Shown: positions 53,854 through 63,707, counted from the stretch's first letter. The stretch is 64,000 bases of DNA from Muricoccus nepalensis (GCF_006438825.1 NZ_RCZP01000013.1:59180-123179); one strand, 5' to 3'. The notes: a model not told the origin generated them from the letters alone. Program-made: numbers and translations.

Positions 53854-54642
53854 TCAGACGGTGGGCGGGGTGGGTTTCGGCGTCATCCAGACGGCGGCCA
53901 GGATCGACAACTCGTAGAGGGCGAGCAGCGGCACCGCGAGGCCCACCTGGCTGATGATGTCGGGCGGCGTCAGCACCGCCGCCACCACGAACATGCCGAC
54001 GATCGCGTAGCGCCGCCCGCGCCGGAGCTGCTCGACGCTCACGATGCCCACCCGCGCCATCAGCGTGATAGCCACCGGCATCTGGAAGGCGACGCCGAAG
54101 GCGAGGATCATGTGCATGACGAGCGAGAGGTATTCCGACACCTTCGCCTCGAGCTGCACGGGCAGCCCGCCGCCGCCGGTCGGCGTCTCGAAGGAGATGA
54201 AGAACTTCCAGGCGAGCGGGAAGATGAAGTAGTAGGCCAGCGCCGCGCCCATCACGAAAAGCACCGGCGAGGCCACCAGGAACGGCGTGATGACCTTCTT
54301 CTCGGACTTGTAGAGCCCGGGCGCGATGAACAGCCAGAGCTGCGTCGCCCACATCGGGAAGGAGAAGAACACCGCCCCGAAGAAGGCGACCTTCAGGTAG
54401 GTGAAGAAGGCCTCGTAGAGGGCGGTGAAGATCATCCGCCGCTCGCCCCCGCCCTGCTGCATCAGGATCTCGGCCAGGGGGCGGGCCAGGAAGCCGTAGA
54501 TCGCCGTCGAGAAGTAGTAGCAGAGCGCGAAGGCGATCCCGAAGGCGCCGATCGACCACAGGAGCCGCGTGCGCAGCTCCAGCAGGTGGTCGATCAACGG
54601 CATGGGCTTGTCGTCGATCGTGTCTTCGGGGTCGCGAGGCAC
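53854..54642 (-). CDS. tatC: Sec-independent translocase subunit TatC
   Basis: A 262-residue six-TM protein. The N-terminal signature [18 protein letters not shown] and the later [22 protein letters not shown] are typical of TatC, the twin-arginine signal receptor. GTG 54642 is the start, 19 bp after tatB. It precedes serS by 10 bp. Confidence 0.96.
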   Translation of the reverse strand: MPRDPEDTIDDKPMPLIDHLLELRTRLLWSIGAFGIAFALCYYFSTAIYGFLARPLAEILMQQGGGERRMIFTALYEAFFTYLKVAFFGAVFFSFPMWATQLWLFIAPGLYKSEKKVITPFLVASPVLFVMGAALAYYFIFPLAWKFFISFETPTGGGGLPVQLEAKVSEYLSLVMHMILAFGVAFQMPVAITLMARVGIVSVEQLRRGRRYAIVGMFVVAAVLTPPDIISQVGLAVPLLALYELSILAAVWMTPKPTPPTV

Positions 54643-54661
54643 TGGTGCGGATGCTTCTTCG

Positions 54662-55261
54662 TCAGGCGGTGTGGGTGGTGGCGGGGCGCGCGGGCTCCGC
54701 GGGCGGGCTCGTCGCGGCCTCGGCCTCGCGCGGCGCCGCGGCGGCGGGCTCCGCTGGAGGCTGCGGCGGCGCGGACGGGGCGGTCTCGCCGGGGATGTAG
54801 GTCACGGCGACCGGGTCGAAGGCGGCGGGCGCGGCCGGGAGGTCGGCGGCACCGGCGACCTCGACCTCGGACGCGGGGGTGGTGGCGTCGGCCGGCGGCG
54901 CCCCGTCGGGCAGCGCGGCCCCGGTGCCGGCGGCCGGCGCCGCGTCGGAGGTGGGCGGCGGGGCCGCGCGGAAGGGGTCCTCGCGCATGGTGCGCGTCAG
55001 GGTGCCGTCCTCGTCCACGGCCTTCTCGATGGTGGACTTGAGGTCGAAGTTGCGGATGTCGCGGATCTGGTCGCGCACGTCCTCGAGCTTCGCCTCGCGC
55101 ACCACCTCGTCCAGGTGGCCCTGGAACTCGCCGGCCATGCGGCGCAGCTTCTGGATGCCGCGGGCGATGCCGCGGACGGCGTCCGGAAGGTCCTTCGGGC
55201 CGATCACCACCACCGCGACGACGGCGATGAGGGCGATCTCGGACCAGGCGAGGTCGAACAT
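54662..55261 (-). CDS. tatB: Sec-independent translocase subunit TatB
   Basis: A 199-residue protein. The N-terminal membrane helix (FDLAWSEIALIAVVAVVVIGPKDLPD) and amphipathic helix (VRGIARGIQKLRRMAGEFQGHL) define TatB. The tail from about 95 is Pro/Ala-rich and variable. The usual tatA gene is not found between scpB and tatB. Confidence 0.95.
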   Translation of the reverse strand: MFDLAWSEIALIAVVAVVVIGPKDLPDAVRGIARGIQKLRRMAGEFQGHLDEVVREAKLEDVRDQIRDIRNFDLKSTIEKAVDEDGTLTRTMREDPFRAAPPPTSDAAPAAGTGAALPDGAPPADATTPASEVEVAGAADLPAAPAAFDPVAVTYIPGETAPSAPPQPPAEPAAAAPREAEAATSPPAEPARPATTHTA

Positions 55262-55414
55262 GTTTCTCCGATCACCCGGGGCGGGCCTCCGGCCGACACC
55301 CCTGGCGGCGGCCGGTCCCTCGCGGGGTCGCTTCCGTTAGCAGAACTCGCCCGCACGACAAATGGGGCGGGCCGAAGATGGGGCCTCCGGGCGGGCGATG
55401 GAAGCCGGGGCCCC

Positions 55415-56134
55415 TCAGCCCTCGCCGGGCGGCGCGGCCTCCGCGGCGTGCTCCGCCGGCGCCGCGGGCCGGGCGGGCGCCTCCCCGGCGGGGAAGGGCA
55501 GCCCCGGGTCCGGCAACAATTCCTCACGCTTCGGCAGGTCCCGGAGCGAGGCGAGGCCGAATTGCTCGAGGAAGCGGGGCGTGGTGGCCCAGAGGGTGGG
55601 CCGGCCCGGCGCCTCCTTCCGGCCCCGCGGCGCGACGAGCCCGTTCTCGAGCAGGGTCTCCAGCGTGGTCTGCGAGAGGGCCGTGCCGCGGATCTCCTCG
55701 ATCTCGGCCCGGGTGACCGGCTGGTGCCAGGCGATGATGGCGAGCGCCTCCATCGCGACCCGCGGCAGGCGCCGCGGCACCTCCACCACCCGCGTGAGCG
55801 CGGGCGCGAGGTCCGGCGCCGTGCGGAAGGCGTGCCCGCCCGCGACGGCCACGAGGTTCACGCCCCGGCCCTCGTAGGCGGCGGCGAGCGCGGCGAGCGT
55901 CGCCGCCGCGTCGGCGCCGGGCGGCAGCAGCGGCTGGAGGCGGGCGGCCGTGACGGGGGTCGCAGAGGCGAAGACGAGCGCCTCGGCAAGGCGCAGCGCC
56001 TCCGCGGGCACGGCCGCGGGCCCGCCGCCGTCCGATGCCGACTCGTCGCCCGACGGCCCCGCGGCGGCCTCTCCGTCCGGCGGCACGGCCGGGTCCGGCC
56101 CGATCGCCGCGGGGGTCTCGTCCTCAGGCCGCAT
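55415..56134 (-). CDS. scpB: Chromosome segregation protein ScpB
   Basis: A 239-residue winged-helix protein of the Smc-ScpAB complex (EALVFASATPVTAARLQPLLP, RVAMEALAIIAWHQPVTRAEIEEIRG, GRPTLWATTPRFLEQFGLASL). The N-terminal 40 residues are low-complexity. ATG 56134 overlaps the scpA stop by 11 bp. Confidence 0.95.
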   Translation of the reverse strand: MRPEDETPAAIGPDPAVPPDGEAAAGPSGDESASDGGGPAAVPAEALRLAEALVFASATPVTAARLQPLLPPGADAAATLAALAAAYEGRGVNLVAVAGGHAFRTAPDLAPALTRVVEVPRRLPRVAMEALAIIAWHQPVTRAEIEEIRGTALSQTTLETLLENGLVAPRGRKEAPGRPTLWATTPRFLEQFGLASLRDLPKREELLPDPGLPFPAGEAPARPAAPAEHAAEAAPPGEG

Positions 56135-56903
56135 CGGAGCCCCGCTCCTCGCCCAGCCGCATCCCCCCGCGCGGGGGCCGCAGGAGGATCGGGCTGAAGG
56201 GCGCCTCCTGGTGGAGCTCCGCCAGCCCGGTCTTCGCCATCTCGAGCCCCGCGACGAGGGTGCTCGCCAGCGCGGCCCGCCGCTCCACCGGGTCCATCTC
56301 GGCCTCGGGCAGGAAGCCCGAGAGCTCCGCCCAGTCCGGCGCCCGGCCGACGAGGGCGCGCAGCCGCGCGAGCGCGTCCTGCACCGTCCAGACCCGGCGC
56401 GGGCGGGGGCGGTAGGGCTTGCGGGCGGCGGCGCGGCGGAGGACGTCGCCATAGGCCCGGAGCAGCCCCGGCAGGTCAGCCGCGAGCGCGGAGCGGTCCT
56501 CGATCACGAGGGTCTCGGGCAGCCCCCGCGCCATCACGTCCCGCCCGAGGAAGGGCCGCGTGGCGAGCCAGGCCGCGGCCTCGCGCATGCGCTCGAGCTC
56601 GCGCAGCCGGTCGGCGAGCGCCTCGGCCAGCGCCTCCGCGTCCTCCTCGGCCTCGGGGTCGTCGGGCAGGAGGAGGCGGGACTTCAGCCAGGCGAGCCAG
56701 GCGGCCATGACCAGCCAGTCCGCCGCGATCTCGAGCCGCACCCGCCGCGCGCCCTCGATCACCGCGATGTACTGGTCGACGAGCGAGAGGATGGAGATCC
56801 GCGCGATGTCCACCTTCTGCGCGCGCGCGAGGTCGAGGAGGAGGTCGAGCGGCCCCTCGAAGCCCTCGAGCGTGACGTGCAGCGCGGGCGCGGCCTCGCT
56901 CAT
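56124..56903 (-). CDS. scpA: Chromosome segregation protein ScpA
   Basis: A 259-residue kleisin (LEGFEGPLDLLLDLARAQKVDIARISILSL, AADWLVMAAWLAWLKSRLLLP). It bridges Smc heads together with ScpB. ATG 56903 overlaps the protease stop (ATGA). Confidence 0.96.
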   Translation of the reverse strand: MSEAAPALHVTLEGFEGPLDLLLDLARAQKVDIARISILSLVDQYIAVIEGARRVRLEIAADWLVMAAWLAWLKSRLLLPDDPEAEEDAEALAEALADRLRELERMREAAAWLATRPFLGRDVMARGLPETLVIEDRSALAADLPGLLRAYGDVLRRAAARKPYRPRPRRVWTVQDALARLRALVGRAPDWAELSGFLPEAEMDPVERRAALASTLVAGLEMAKTGLAELHQEAPFSPILLRPPRGGMRLGEERGSDAA

Positions 56904-57592
56904 CCGCCCCCGTGCCCCGTGAGGTTGAGGATCGCCTGCGCCGCCGGCAGCACCAGGGCGCGGACGAGGTAGCGCAGCGGGTCCAGCCCCGGCACGAGCA
57001 TCGGCAGCAGGAAGAGAAGGCCAAGCACGATCAGCAGCCCGAACCGCTCCAGCCGCAGGAAGGGAACGCCGATCGGGGGCGGCAGCAGCCCGCCGAGGAT
57101 CCGCCCGCCGTCCAGCGGCGGGATCGGCAGGAGGTTGAAGAAGGCGAGCACGAGGTTGCCGATGAGGGAGAGCACGAGGAAGGACTCGAGCCAGTCGAGC
57201 AGGTTGTCCCGCCCCGGCCCCTCCAGCGGATGCAGGAGCATGGCCGCCAGCACCGCGAGGGCGATGTTGATCGCCGGCCCCGCCGCGGCCACCAGCACCA
57301 TGCCGAAGCGCGGGTTGCGCAGCCGCTCCACGTCCACCGGAACCGGCTTCGCCCAGCCGAACATCACGTCCACCCGCCCGGAGACGAGGAGCTGGGAGAT
57401 CAGAAGCAGACCTGGCACGAGCAGCGTGCCCACGGGATCCACGTGGCGGAGCGGGTTCAGCGACAGCCGGCCGAGCCGCGCCGCCGTGTCGTCGCCCAGC
57501 GCGCGGGCGGCGTAGCCGTGGGCGGCCTCGTGCAGCGTGATCGCGAAGATGGCCGCGAGCGCCGCGGCCGCGAAGTCGGGAAGCCAGTCCAT
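56900..57592 (-). CDS. M50-family (site-2 protease-like) membrane metalloprotease
   Basis: A 230-residue membrane protein with the zinc motif ITLHEAAHGYAA (HExxH) in the first TM helix. The second ligand region is NLLPIPPLDGGRIL (NxxPxxxxDG). It belongs to the compact rhomboid-like M50 group. The substrate is unknown. It sits between nagZ and scpA, as in many alphaproteobacteria. Confidence 0.92.
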   Translation of the reverse strand: MDWLPDFAAAALAAIFAITLHEAAHGYAARALGDDTAARLGRLSLNPLRHVDPVGTLLVPGLLLISQLLVSGRVDVMFGWAKPVPVDVERLRNPRFGMVLVAAAGPAINIALAVLAAMLLHPLEGPGRDNLLDWLESFLVLSLIGNLVLAFFNLLPIPPLDGGRILGGLLPPPIGVPFLRLERFGLLIVLGLLFLLPMLVPGLDPLRYLVRALVLPAAQAILNLTGHGGG

Positions 57593-57597
57593 CGCGC

Positions 57598-58611
57598 TCA
57601 GGCGTCCGTCAGGGCGTGCGGCGCGGCGGCGACGGGGACGGTGCCGCGGGCCGCGATGGAGGCGGGCCGGGCCGCCTGCACGAGGGCGCGGGCGGTCGCG
57701 AGCCGCGTCGCGGCCCGGGCCGTCAGCGGCGGGCAGTCCCGCAGCAGGGCCGCGGTGTCCTCCAGCACGCCGTTGCAGTGGAGGACGAGGTCGCAGCCCG
57801 CGTCGAGCGAGTCGGCCGCCAGCGTGCTCGACAGCCCCGCGAGCGCCCCCATGGTGAGGTCGTCCGAGACGAGCACGCCGTCGAAGCCGATCTCCCGCCG
57901 GATGGTGCGCTCGATGAGCGTCGGCGAGAGGGTCGCGGGCCGGTCGGGGTCGAGGGCCGCGTAGGTGATGTGCGCCGTCATCGCCCAAAGGTGCCGCCCG
58001 GCGTCGCGGGCGCAGACCGCGCGGAAGGGGGCGATGTCGGCCGCGAGCGTCACCAGGTCGGCGTCCACCCGCGGGAGCGAGAGGTGGCTGTCGGCCGTCG
58101 CGCGGCCGTGCCCGGGGATGTGCTTGACGACGGGGATGCAGCCCGCGGCCGTCAGCCCCTCGATCCAGGCCTCGCCGAGGCGCGCGACCTCCTCCGGGTC
58201 GGCGGAGAAGGCGCGGTCGCCGATCACGTCGTGGGCGCCCGGCAGGCGGAGGTCGAGCACGGGCGCGCAGACCACGTCGAGCCCCATGGCTGCGCAGCCG
58301 GCCCCGAGCAGCGCGGCGTTGGCGGCGGCGCTGGCCGCGCTCGCGCCCTCGTAGGCGCTGGCGGCCGGGAAGGCCGGCCATTCCGGCGGCCGCAGGCGGG
58401 CCACGCGCCCGCCCTCCTGGTCCACCAGGATCGGCGCCTCCTCGCCCAGCTCCTCCCGGATCGCGGCCGTGAGGGCGCGGAGCTGGTCCGGCGTCCCGAC
58501 GTTGCGGCGGAAGAGGATGACGCCCGCCGGTGGCGTCGCGCGGAGGACCGCCGCCTCGGCGGCCGTCAGCGAGAGACCGGACAGGCCGGTGACGGCGGCC
58601 CGGGCCCTCAT
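57598..58611 (-). CDS. nagZ: Beta-N-acetylhexosaminidase NagZ
   Basis: A 337-residue GH3 enzyme. The catalytic loop KHIPGHGRATADSH provides the Asp-His pair, and the nucleophile Asp is in LVSDDLTMGAL. It releases GlcNAc from muropeptides in peptidoglycan recycling. It starts in an ATGA overlap with the SPOR gene, and no signal peptide is seen, consistent with a cytoplasmic enzyme. Confidence 0.94.
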   Translation of the reverse strand: MRARAAVTGLSGLSLTAAEAAVLRATPPAGVILFRRNVGTPDQLRALTAAIREELGEEAPILVDQEGGRVARLRPPEWPAFPAASAYEGASAASAAANAALLGAGCAAMGLDVVCAPVLDLRLPGAHDVIGDRAFSADPEEVARLGEAWIEGLTAAGCIPVVKHIPGHGRATADSHLSLPRVDADLVTLAADIAPFRAVCARDAGRHLWAMTAHITYAALDPDRPATLSPTLIERTIRREIGFDGVLVSDDLTMGALAGLSSTLAADSLDAGCDLVLHCNGVLEDTAALLRDCPPLTARAATRLATARALVQAARPASIAARGTVPVAAAPHALTDA

Positions 58612-59459
58612 CCGCCGATCACGGCGCAGGGAAGGCTCTTGCCGCGGGCGCTCTCGCAGAGGGCGCGGGCGGTGCCGGCGTCGGGCATGTTGGTCGCCCG
58701 GATGCGCCAGAGCGGCGGCTGGTCGCCCCGGTCCACGCGCGTGATCTGCGGCTGGCGGCCCGCGAGCTCCGGCAGCTTCGCCTGCAGCTTCGCCCACTCC
58801 GCGCGCGCGGCCTCTTCGGAGGTCACGGCGCCGAGCTGGACGACGACGCGCCCGGTCCGGACGGCCGGGCCGCTGGCGGGCATGGGCGGGGGGGTGATGG
58901 CCGGCGTCGCCATCGCGGCCGGCGCCGGCTGCGGCGCGGCCGCAGCGGAGGGCTGGGCCGGGGCGCCCACGGGGGGAGCAACCGAGGCCGGGGCGACGGC
59001 CGACGGGGCGACGGTCGACGTGGCGGCCGGCTGCGGGCCGAGGCTCGGGTTGAGGAGCGGCGCGCGGGCCGGGGCCACCTCGGGCGACGGCACGGGCGCG
59101 GGCGGCGGGCGCGAGGCGGCCTGGCGCAGCGCGGCGACGTCCGGCCGCTCCGGCTCCGGCGAGAGGCGGGGCTGGGCGGGCGCGCCCGGCGCGCCGCGGC
59201 GCTGGCTCTCGAAGATCCGCTCGTCCTGGTTGGCGACGCGCATCCCGCCGGGGTCGCTCGGCTTCACCCGGATCGGCCGCGTGTCGGCCTCGATGACCGG
59301 CACGGTGCGGTTGACCGCGCGGGAGATCCCCCAGACCACGCCGCCGCCCACCGCCGCCGCGCCGAGCACGGCGCCGGAGATCGCCACCATCCGCCAGGGA
59401 ATCCGAAAGCCCATCCGCTGCGGGCGGACCCGATAGCTTGGAACCGTAAAGTCGCTCAC
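58608..59459 (-). CDS. SPOR-domain membrane protein
   Basis: A 283-residue protein. It has a short cytoplasmic N-terminus, one TM helix (VAISGAVLGAAAVGGGVVWGIS), a long Pro/Ala periplasmic linker and a C-terminal SPOR domain (VVQLGAVTSEEAARAEWAKLQAKLPEL, WRIRATNMPDAGTARALC). SPOR domains bind denuded septal glycan. GTG 59459 overlaps the argS stop as GTGA. Confidence 0.92.
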   Translation of the reverse strand: MSDFTVPSYRVRPQRMGFRIPWRMVAISGAVLGAAAVGGGVVWGISRAVNRTVPVIEADTRPIRVKPSDPGGMRVANQDERIFESQRRGAPGAPAQPRLSPEPERPDVAALRQAASRPPPAPVPSPEVAPARAPLLNPSLGPQPAATSTVAPSAVAPASVAPPVGAPAQPSAAAAPQPAPAAMATPAITPPPMPASGPAVRTGRVVVQLGAVTSEEAARAEWAKLQAKLPELAGRQPQITRVDRGDQPPLWRIRATNMPDAGTARALCESARGKSLPCAVIGG

Positions 59460-61225
59460 CGCATCTCCTCGACGGGTGTCACCCCCATCACCGCGAGGCC
59501 CGAGCGAATCACCGCGGCCGTGGCCGCCACCAGTGCAAGCCGCGCGCGTGTCGCCTCCGGTTCCCCCTCCCGGATGAAGCGCAGCGTCGCGTCCTCTCGT
59601 CCCCGGTTCCAGAGTAGATGAAAATCCGCGGCCAAGTCATGGAGAAAGAAAGCGATTCGGTGGGGTTCGCGCGCCAGCGCGGCGCCTTCCACGGTGCGCG
59701 GCCAGGCCGTCAGGCGGCGGATCAGCGCCATCTCGGCCGGATCCGCCAGCGAATCGAGCGGCGCGTCGGCCAGGTCCGCCGCCCCGGGCTCGCCGGCGCC
59801 GCGAAGGACGCTCCGCGCGCGAGCATGGGCGTACTGCACGTAGAAGACCGGGTTGTCGCGCGACTGCTGCACGACGGCGTCGAGGTCGAACTCCATCTGC
59901 GCGTCGGCCTTGCGCGTCAGCATGGTGAAGCGGACGGCGTCGCGCCCCACCTCGTCGATGAGGTCGGCCAGCGTCACGTAGGTGCCCGCGCGCTTGGACA
60001 TCCGCACGGGCTGGCCGCCCTTCACCACCTTCACGATCTGCGTCAGCACGACGTCGAGCGGCACCGGCTGGTTCGCCGACAGCGCGGCGACGGCCGCCTT
60101 CATCCGGGGGACGTAGCCGCCGTGGTCCGCGCCCCAGACCTGCACCAGCTCGTCGAAGCCGCGGGCGATCTTGTCGGCGTGGTTGCCGATGTCGTTCGCG
60201 AAGTAGGTGTTGCTGCCGTCGCTCTTGCGCAGCGGCCGGTCCACGTCGTCGCCGAACTCGGTGGAGCGGAAAAGGGTCTGCTCGCGCGGCTCCCAGTCGT
60301 CCGGCAGCTTGCCCTTGGGGGGCTCCAGCACCCCCTCGTAGACGAGGCCGCGCGCTGCCAGCGCCGCGATGGCGGCGTCCGCCGCGCCGTCCCGCACGAG
60401 GGCGGCCTCGCTGACGAAGACGTCGTGGCGGACGCCGAGGGCCGCGAGGTCCGCGCGGATCTCGGCCATCATCGCGTCGACCGTGAAGGCGCGCACCGTG
60501 TCGAGCCAGAGCGCGGGCTCGGCCGGGACGGCGCCCGGCGCCAGCGCGTCGCCGTGCGTCGCGCGCAGGGCCTCGCCGACCGGCAAGAGGTACTCGCCCC
60601 GGTACTGCAGCCCGCCCGGGATGCCGGCCGCGAACTCCTCCTCCGTCATCGACGTCCCGAGCGCCTGGAGGTAGCGCCAGTAGGCGGCCCAGGCGAGGGC
60701 CTGCACCTGCGCCCCGGCGTCGTTGATGTAGTACTCCTTCGTCACCGCCCAGCCCGCCTTGGTCAGCAGGTTGGCCAGCGCGTCGCCCACCACGGCGCCG
60801 CGGCAGTGGCCGACATGCATCGGCCCCGTCGGGTTGGCCGAGACATACTCCACGTCCACCTTCCGCCCGCCTCCGGTCGCGCCGTCGCCATAGGCCTCGC
60901 CGGCCCGGAGGATGACCGGCACCTGGGCGCGCAGCAGCGACTCTTCGAGGCGGAGGTTCACGAAGCCCGGCCCGGCCGGCGTCGCGGCGGCGATGCCGGG
61001 ATGCGCCAGCAGCCGCTCGGCCAGGCCCTGCGCCACCTTCTGCGGCGCCTGGCGCGCGGGCTTGGCGACGACGAGGGCCGCGTTGGTCGCCATGTCGCCG
61101 TGGGAGGCGTCGCGCGGCGGCTCCACCAGCACGCGGGCGAGAAGCCCCTCCGGCAGGTCGGGCAGGAGGGCGCGAAGCTCGGTCACGACCGCGTCGCGGA
61201 TCGTGCGGAAGATGTCGTCGGTCAT
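59456..61225 (-). CDS. argS: Arginyl-tRNA synthetase
   Basis: A 589-residue class I synthetase. The HIGH-type motif is HVGHCRG in SANPTGPMHVGHCRGAVVGD, and the KMSK-type motif is RMSKRAG. The C-terminal DALR anticodon-binding domain includes YVQYAHARARSVLR. ATG 61225 is 9 bp after the dgt stop, so these are co-transcribed. Confidence 0.97.
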   Translation of the reverse strand: MTDDIFRTIRDAVVTELRALLPDLPEGLLARVLVEPPRDASHGDMATNAALVVAKPARQAPQKVAQGLAERLLAHPGIAAATPAGPGFVNLRLEESLLRAQVPVILRAGEAYGDGATGGGRKVDVEYVSANPTGPMHVGHCRGAVVGDALANLLTKAGWAVTKEYYINDAGAQVQALAWAAYWRYLQALGTSMTEEEFAAGIPGGLQYRGEYLLPVGEALRATHGDALAPGAVPAEPALWLDTVRAFTVDAMMAEIRADLAALGVRHDVFVSEAALVRDGAADAAIAALAARGLVYEGVLEPPKGKLPDDWEPREQTLFRSTEFGDDVDRPLRKSDGSNTYFANDIGNHADKIARGFDELVQVWGADHGGYVPRMKAAVAALSANQPVPLDVVLTQIVKVVKGGQPVRMSKRAGTYVTLADLIDEVGRDAVRFTMLTRKADAQMEFDLDAVVQQSRDNPVFYVQYAHARARSVLRGAGEPGAADLADAPLDSLADPAEMALIRRLTAWPRTVEGAALAREPHRIAFFLHDLAADFHLLWNRGREDATLRFIREGEPEATRARLALVAATAAVIRSGLAVMGVTPVEEMR

Positions 61226-61234
61226 GGGATGCGA

Positions 61235-62449
61235 TCAGCCGGGAATGTTGGGGTCCGTCAGGCGACGGTGCTCTTCGAGGGCGAACTTGTCGGTCATGCC
61301 CGCCAGCCAGTCGCAGACGGTGCGCGCGGCCTCGGGCGAGCCCGCCGTGCCCGCCCGCTTCGCCCAGACCGGGGGAAGCATGTCGGGCTGGCCGTGCAGG
61401 AGGGAGAACATGACCTGCAGCGCGCGCTTGGACTTCAGCGCCGTGCGGTTCACCCGCCAGTGGCGGTACATGCGGTCGAACAGGAAGGTCCGCGTCTCCT
61501 GGTTCAGCGCGCGCATGCGCTCGGAGAAGAAGACCACGGGCTGGGGCGCGTTGCGGATGTCGGTCACGCTCTTCGGCTGCAACAAGGCAATGCGTCGCCG
61601 GGCCTCGTCCACCACGTCGTTGATCATGAGGTTGATCACGCGCCGGATGATCTCGCTCGCCACCCGGTCGGGCGGCGCGCCCTCGGGCATGGCGGCCATG
61701 GCGAGGTCCCGCGCGGCGGCCACCAGCGGCAGCGCGCAGGCCTCCTCGAGCGTGAACAGGCCCGCGCGCAGCCCGTCGTCGAGGTCGTGGTTGTTGTAGG
61801 CGATGTCGTCCGCGATCGCCGCCGCCTGGGCCTCGGCGCTCGCGTGGCAGTGCAGCTCGAGGTCGTGGCGGGCGGAATACTCGGCGATGTAGGGCGGCGG
61901 GCGGCGGAGCGGCCCGTTGTGCTTGGCCAGGCCCTCCAGCGTCTCCCAGGTGAGGTTCAGCCCGTCGAAGCCGGCGTAGCGGTGCTCGAGCAGCGTCACG
62001 GCCTTGAGCGACTGCGCGTTGTGGTCGTAGCCGCCCCAGGTCCGCATCACGCCGTTCAGCGCCTCCTCCCCGGCATGGCCGAAGGGGGGGTGGCCGAGGT
62101 CGTGCGCCAGCGCCAGCGCCTCCGCCAGGTCCTCGTCCAGGTGGAGCTGGCGCGCGAGGGAGCGGGCGATCTGCGCGACCTCGATCGAGTGCGTCAGCCG
62201 CGTGCGGAAGGCGTCGCCCTCGTGGAAGACGAAAACCTGGGTCTTGTACTGCAGGCGCCGGAAGGCCGTGCAGTGGATGATCCGGTCCCGGTCCCGCTGG
62301 TAGGGCGAGCGGCCGCTGCCCGAGTCCTCGGCGTAAAGCCGCCCGCGCGAGGCATCGGGCTGCACCGCCCAGGGGGCGAGCCCCTCCGGCGGGCGCGGCG
62401 CGGGGCGCGCGGAAAGGGCCGGCTCGGCGGGGGCGGAGGGATTATCCAT
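61235..62449 (-). CDS. dgt: Deoxyguanosinetriphosphate triphosphohydrolase-like protein
   Basis: A 404-residue HD-domain dNTPase. The metal motif appears as TRLTHSIEVAQIARS and LAHDLGHPPFGHAGE, with a later Asp in IADDIAYNNHDLDD. The family hydrolyses dNTPs to nucleoside and triphosphate. It heads the argS operon and is divergent from the IscA-type gene across 136 bp. Confidence 0.95.
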   Translation of the reverse strand: MDNPSAPAEPALSARPAPRPPEGLAPWAVQPDASRGRLYAEDSGSGRSPYQRDRDRIIHCTAFRRLQYKTQVFVFHEGDAFRTRLTHSIEVAQIARSLARQLHLDEDLAEALALAHDLGHPPFGHAGEEALNGVMRTWGGYDHNAQSLKAVTLLEHRYAGFDGLNLTWETLEGLAKHNGPLRRPPPYIAEYSARHDLELHCHASAEAQAAAIADDIAYNNHDLDDGLRAGLFTLEEACALPLVAAARDLAMAAMPEGAPPDRVASEIIRRVINLMINDVVDEARRRIALLQPKSVTDIRNAPQPVVFFSERMRALNQETRTFLFDRMYRHWRVNRTALKSKRALQVMFSLLHGQPDMLPPVWAKRAGTAGSPEAARTVCDWLAGMTDKFALEEHRRLTDPNIPG

Positions 62450-62585
62450 GGGCTTGCCGGGGGCCGTAGCACCCCCCCCGCGGCAGCGGCAAGGCTGGCG
62501 CGCTTTGGAGAAGCGGCCGGGACGCCCTATCTTACCCCCAACAGCGGCCGCCCCCGGCGGCCCTCCGATCCTGGCGAGGTTCCCG

Positions 62586-62930
62586 ATGCCCGACGGCAGC
62601 CCCCTTCCCGCCCCCTTCACCGTGACCCCCTCGGCGCTCGCCCAGGTGGCGGAGATCGCGGCCGCCCAGGGCCGCCCCGCGGCCGGCCTGCGCCTCGCGG
62701 TCGAGGCCGGGGGATGCTCCGGCTTCCAGTACAAGTTCGACCTCGCCGACGCGCCCGAGGCCGACGACCTCGTGGTGGAGGGCCGCGTCTTCGTCGACCC
62801 CGTCTCGCTCGACCTCCTCCAGGGCGCGCGGCTCGACTGGGCGGAGGAGCTGATCGGCGCCCATTTCAAGGTGAGCAACCCGGTGGCGGTCTCGGGCTGC
62901 GGCTGCGGGGTCTCCTTCAGCGTCGGCTGA
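62586..62930 (+). CDS. erpA: A-type Fe-S cluster carrier (ErpA/IscA family)
   Basis: A 114-residue A-type carrier with the three conserved cysteines: Cys in VEAGGCSGFQYKF and the CGCG pair in VSGCGCGVSF. It transfers Fe-S clusters to target proteins. The dgt-erpA-xth neighbourhood is typical of alphaproteobacteria and supports the ErpA label. ATG 62586 follows GAGG. Confidence 0.93.
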   Translation: MPDGSPLPAPFTVTPSALAQVAEIAAAQGRPAAGLRLAVEAGGCSGFQYKFDLADAPEADDLVVEGRVFVDPVSLDLLQGARLDWAEELIGAHFKVSNPVAVSGCGCGVSFSVG

Positions 62931-62935
62931 GCCCT

Positions 62936-63706
62936 ATGCGCCTCGGCACCTTCAACGTGAACTCCGGCCGCAAGCGGATGCCGCACCTGCGGCGCCTGCT
63001 GGAGCGCCACGCGCCGGACATCGTCTTCCTCCAGGAGCTCAAGTGCCGGACGGAGGAGTTCCCGGCCATGGAGGTGGCCGACCTCGGCTACCGCTGCCAC
63101 GCGGTCGGGCAGCCCGGCGGGCGGAACGGGGTGGCGGTGGTCTCCCGCATCCCCTTCGACGTCGTGGACGAGGCCCTGCCCGGCGGCGAGGAGGACACCC
63201 ACGCCCGCTTCGTCGAGGTCCGGGCGGGCGGCGCCCACCTCGCGGGCATCTACCTCCCCAACGGCAATTCCGGCGGCGCGGAGGGCTACGCCTACAAGCT
63301 CCGCTGGATGGAGCGCCTGCGCGCGCGCGTCGCGGAGCGGCTGGACGCCTTCACGCCCTACGCGGTGCTCGGCGACTTCAACGTCTGCCCGACCGACGAG
63401 GACTTCGCCCCCGGCGCCCTGCCGCCCACCGACGCGCTCGCCCGCCCGGAGACGCGGGCGGCCTACCGGGCCATCACCAACCTTGGCATGACGGACGCGC
63501 TGCGCGCCCTGCACCCCAAGGACGCGCCCTGGACCTATTGGGACTACGGCCCCGCCTTCGAATCCAACCGCGGCCTGCGCATCGACCACGCGCTCCTGAG
63601 CGCGGGGCTGGCGGAGCGGCTGGCCGGCGCCACGGTGGACGTGGTGGCGCGGTCGGAGGAGAGCCCCTCCGACCACGCGCCCGTCCTCTTCGACCTCGCG
63701 GACTAG
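62936..63706 (+). CDS. xth: Exodeoxyribonuclease III
   Basis: A 256-residue EEP-fold nuclease. Active-site motifs are FNVNSGRKR, LQELKCRTEEFP (metal Glu), YLPNGNSGG (catalytic region), LGDFNVCPTDED and SPSDHAPVLFDL (catalytic His). It acts as an AP endonuclease and 3'-exonuclease in base excision repair. Its TAG stop forms part of the CTAG next to the IS end; the coding frame is intact. Confidence 0.95.
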   Translation: MRLGTFNVNSGRKRMPHLRRLLERHAPDIVFLQELKCRTEEFPAMEVADLGYRCHAVGQPGGRNGVAVVSRIPFDVVDEALPGGEEDTHARFVEVRAGGAHLAGIYLPNGNSGGAEGYAYKLRWMERLRARVAERLDAFTPYAVLGDFNVCPTDEDFAPGALPPTDALARPETRAAYRAITNLGMTDALRALHPKDAPWTYWDYGPAFESNRGLRIDHALLSAGLAERLAGATVDVVARSEESPSDHAPVLFDLAD

Positions 63707-63707
63707 G

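Noticed and set aside
59618..63706. 1362-codon plus-strand open frame opposite argS and dgt, joined to xth
   Set aside because: Only the last part is real (xth); the rest mirrors argS, dgt and their neighbours and has no domain of its own.
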